From Candidatus Bathyarchaeota archaeon (GTDB lineage: Archaea > Thermoproteota > Bathyarchaeia > 40CM-2-53-6 > RBG-13-38-9), in NCBI GenBank assembly GCA_007050885.1, contig SMYQ01000009.1:1-8109 (forward strand): a DNA stretch of 8,109 nucleotides, in the 5' to 3' direction. Every line of letters begins with the position of its first letter. Position 1 is the first letter of the stretch. The translations under genes were made by a program, and so were the position numbers. The notes beneath the pieces are model-generated. The model ran no database searches, was not told the DNA's origin, and saw only the letters and a list, made by a program, of their open reading frames with translations. Positions 6,658-8,109 of the stretch are shown here, piece after piece.

Positions 6658-6876
6658 TTGTATAAACAAAGTATGGGTAAAGCCTTCTGGTATCTTGGAA
6701 TTACAGCTACTATCCCTATAATGGCTTTTGCTGGGTATATTATTGGTAACTATTATAAACAAGAACTGATGGGTGCGTTGATCGGGACCTTACTGGGGAC
6801 TTTCCTTGTCTGGATTGATATGCTAAAACTCAGTGGATTAATTGGAGCAAAGAAAAGGAAAAATGCTGGAAAATGA
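6658..6876 (+). CDS. Small two-helix membrane protein, AtpZ/AtpI-like
   Basis: The 72 residues have two predicted membrane helices, about 10-31 (AFWYLGITATIPIMAFAGYI) and about 37-56 (ELMGALIGTLLGTFLVWIDM), joined by a short NYYKQ turn and ending in a basic tail (AKKRKNAGK). Both ends probably face the cytoplasm. Size, hairpin form and the GALIGTLLGTFL stretch resemble the AtpZ/AtpI-type small proteins encoded at the head of bacterial F- and N-ATPase operons, which assist c-ring assembly or ion supply. That is a resemblance of shape and short motif, not a proven family match. The context supports an ATP synthase link: it starts a unit with a C-subunit-like gene 6 bases downstream and sits back to back with atpC. 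The start is TTG with a strong SD. It may also be an archaeal-only protein of unknown role. Confidence 0.8.
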   Translation: MYKQSMGKAFWYLGITATIPIMAFAGYIIGNYYKQELMGALIGTLLGTFLVWIDMLKLSGLIGAKKRKNAGK

Positions 6877-6882
6877 ATCTCC

Positions 6883-7896
6883 ATGAGACTCACGCGCAAT
6901 TATGAATATGTTTATGGATTAATAAAAGCTCGAATGGGAAATCGGTTAAAACAGCATGAATATGAAGCGATTCTAGGATGTAAAGAACCTATAGATCTAT
7001 CTCGTGTTTTAAATAAAACGGTTTATGGAGAGAGCCTGGCAAGATTTAAAATAAATACGTTTGAAGATATAATCGAGAATATTACTTCTTCAGCAACTAA
7101 TTACATAAAGAATTTGATTAGTTCCATACCGAAATCTGATGTGGAATTGCTTGTTGAATATCAAAAAATTCTAGAATCAAGGAGTTTAGTCAATTTCTTT
7201 AAGTCAGAACTCAGAACAGATGATGTAATTGCAGTGATGAGTGTCATACCTTTTGGTTCTTTTCCTTTAGATTATTATGATCTTAAAGTATCGTCCAAAG
7301 AAAAGTACAACTTTCCTGAATTTACGCAGATCATTGAACATTCAATATTTCTCTCAAAAAAACATAATTCTGAAGCCCCACTACTCCAAATTATTTTATT
7401 TTTTTGTGAGATGTTATCAAATAAAATTCCAAAATCTAATTCGGCCAAATGGAGATCTTTGAGTAAATTAGTAACTTGCATCTATGAAGCGACAGCAATT
7501 GAATTGAAAATTTTAAGCGCACAATCTAGAATCACACCTGAAATCACTGAAAAATGGTTCCCTCTTAAATCAGTCGTGAAGGAGACTCATTTCAACATGT
7601 TTACATCAGAAAAAAATGTAGAACAAATGATTTCTCTATTAAAGAATACCCGGTATGGATCTTGTTTAGAAAAAAAATCTCATTCAAACGTTGATTATTT
7701 CTTGAAAAAATTTCCCTATTGCGTTATGGATAAGGAAGCACATTCTATATTGGCAGGATATCCTTTTCTGCCATCTACAGTAGCTGCTGGAATGATGTTG
7801 GTTCTTGTCGAAGTTAGAAACATTAAACTGGCTATTGCTGCTATCACTGGAAAATTAGGTAAACTGGAAGCATTACAACTTATGACTATTTCCTAA
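6883..7896 (+). CDS. Divergent second subunit-C-like (V-ATPase d family) protein
   Basis: A 337-residue soluble, mostly helical protein that I read as a paralogue of AtpC. Its start YEYVYGLIKARMGNRL (7-22) lines up with the canonical copy's YAYSTTYIRALRSRLL. RVLNKTVYGESL (41-52) lines up with RLLADTSYSNYL, and AGYPFLPSTVAAGMMLVLVEVRNIKLAI (291-318) carries the same GYPF turn and the E..N(I/V)(R/K) helix. In the central block, the conserved E-x-D-I-x-N is replaced: aligned on the Arg (216 here, 222 in AtpC) it reads A-I-E-L-K-I, so Glu and Asn are lost. It is about 20 residues shorter than AtpC. ATG 6883 follows the 72-residue gene by 6 bases with only a weak GGA SD, so translational coupling is likely. 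Its stop overlaps the stop of the convergent right-edge gene. It could be an alternative ring adaptor, an assembly factor, or the C subunit of a second ATPase. The family call is fairly safe, but the function is open. Confidence 0.8.
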   Translation: MRLTRNYEYVYGLIKARMGNRLKQHEYEAILGCKEPIDLSRVLNKTVYGESLARFKINTFEDIIENITSSATNYIKNLISSIPKSDVELLVEYQKILESRSLVNFFKSELRTDDVIAVMSVIPFGSFPLDYYDLKVSSKEKYNFPEFTQIIEHSIFLSKKHNSEAPLLQIILFFCEMLSNKIPKSNSAKWRSLSKLVTCIYEATAIELKILSAQSRITPEITEKWFPLKSVVKETHFNMFTSEKNVEQMISLLKNTRYGSCLEKKSHSNVDYFLKKFPYCVMDKEAHSILAGYPFLPSTVAAGMMLVLVEVRNIKLAIAAITGKLGKLEALQLMTIS

Positions 7897-8109
7897 TATG
7901 CATAGAGTCGACCGTATGGTCTTTCAGAATTTGGAATAATTTTGTAATAATCAAGATTAGTGGTATGATCTTTATCATATCCAAAATAATTACAGAAATC
8001 CGTTAATAATGGCTTTAATAATAAACGATCTTGTTCATCGAGTTTTTGGATTATGGCTTCCTTACCAAGTCCAGTGATTTTTCCATGTACATAGATTCTT
8101 CCGCCATGC
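7893..8109 (-). CDS. gltB: C-terminal end of glutamate synthase domain-3 (GXGXG) protein, cut by window edge
   Basis: The last 71 residues are visible, with the start beyond the right edge. HGGRIYVHGKITGLGKEA is typical of the last turns of the GXGXG beta-helix of glutamate synthase. An acidic helical stretch follows (LDEQDRLLLKPLL), then LDYYKIIPNSERPYGRLYAY, matching the F-x-K-I-V-P-x-S-x-R-P-Y ending of archaeal stand-alone GltB domain-3 proteins. In many archaea glutamate synthase is split into amidotransferase, FMN and GXGXG proteins, and the large subunit supplies glutamate from glutamine and 2-oxoglutarate. Whether this one is stand-alone or the end of a longer chain cannot be seen. 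FwdC-type formylmethanofuran dehydrogenase subunits share the beta-helix but not this tail. The TAG stop (7895-7893) overlaps the convergent stop of the C-like gene. Confidence 0.75.
   Translation of the reverse strand, partial: HGGRIYVHGKITGLGKEAIIQKLDEQDRLLLKPLLTDFCNYFGYDKDHTTNLDYYKIIPNSERPYGRLYAY

Noticed and set aside
1..8109. tRNA, rRNA, CRISPR array, insertion sequence or attachment site
   Set aside because: The intergenic stretches are at most about 160 bases, and I saw no cloverleaf, spaced direct repeat, transposase frame or flanking terminal repeat.

Overview
This is an archaeal window. It carries an adjacent nop5-fibrillarin pair (the protein core of C/D-box sRNPs), several genes for the membrane and stalk part of an A/V-type ATP synthase, a class 1B dihydroorotate dehydrogenase, and the end of what looks like a split archaeal-style glutamate synthase. 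The DNA is AT-rich. Start sites are a mix of strong Shine-Dalgarno (SD) sites and AT-rich TATA-like boxes, and TTG starts are common. A TACK-type archaeon (Bathyarchaeia- or Thaumarchaeota-like) is my best guess, but the window has no marker gene that fixes the lineage.

Layout. On the left, on the minus strand, nop5 (1988-789) is followed by fibrillarin (817-125). They overlap by 29 bases, and the fibrillarin SD lies inside nop5. Further downstream an unidentified gene starts near 58 and runs off the edge. A 149-base divergent intergenic region separates nop5 from pyrD (2138-3055, +). After pyrD, a 136-base gap with a good TATA-like box precedes the ATP synthase subunit I gene (3192-4961, +). 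It converges on a minus-strand pair: the proteolipid subunit K (5333-5019) and subunit C (6498-5422). Divergent from subunit C is a plus-strand pair: a 72-residue two-helix membrane protein (6658-6876) and, six bases later, a second and very divergent subunit-C-like protein (6883-7896). The stop codon of that gene overlaps the stop codon of the right-edge gene, a glutamate synthase domain-3 protein read leftward.

How the genes fit together. Nop5 and fibrillarin form the rRNA/tRNA 2'-O-methylation complex. Subunits I (a-like), K (c ring) and C (d-like rotor-ring adaptor) make up the ion-translocating half of the A-ATPase. No soluble A1 gene (A, B, D, E/H, F) is in the window. The part that ordinary annotation explains least is the divergent block at 5422-7896: two C-family paralogues on opposite strands, with a small AtpZ/AtpI-like membrane protein heading the second transcription unit. 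This could be an archaeal ATP synthase assembly or alternative-ring module, which is inference. No tRNA, rRNA, CRISPR array or insertion sequence was seen, and no gene-free stretch exceeds 300 bases.
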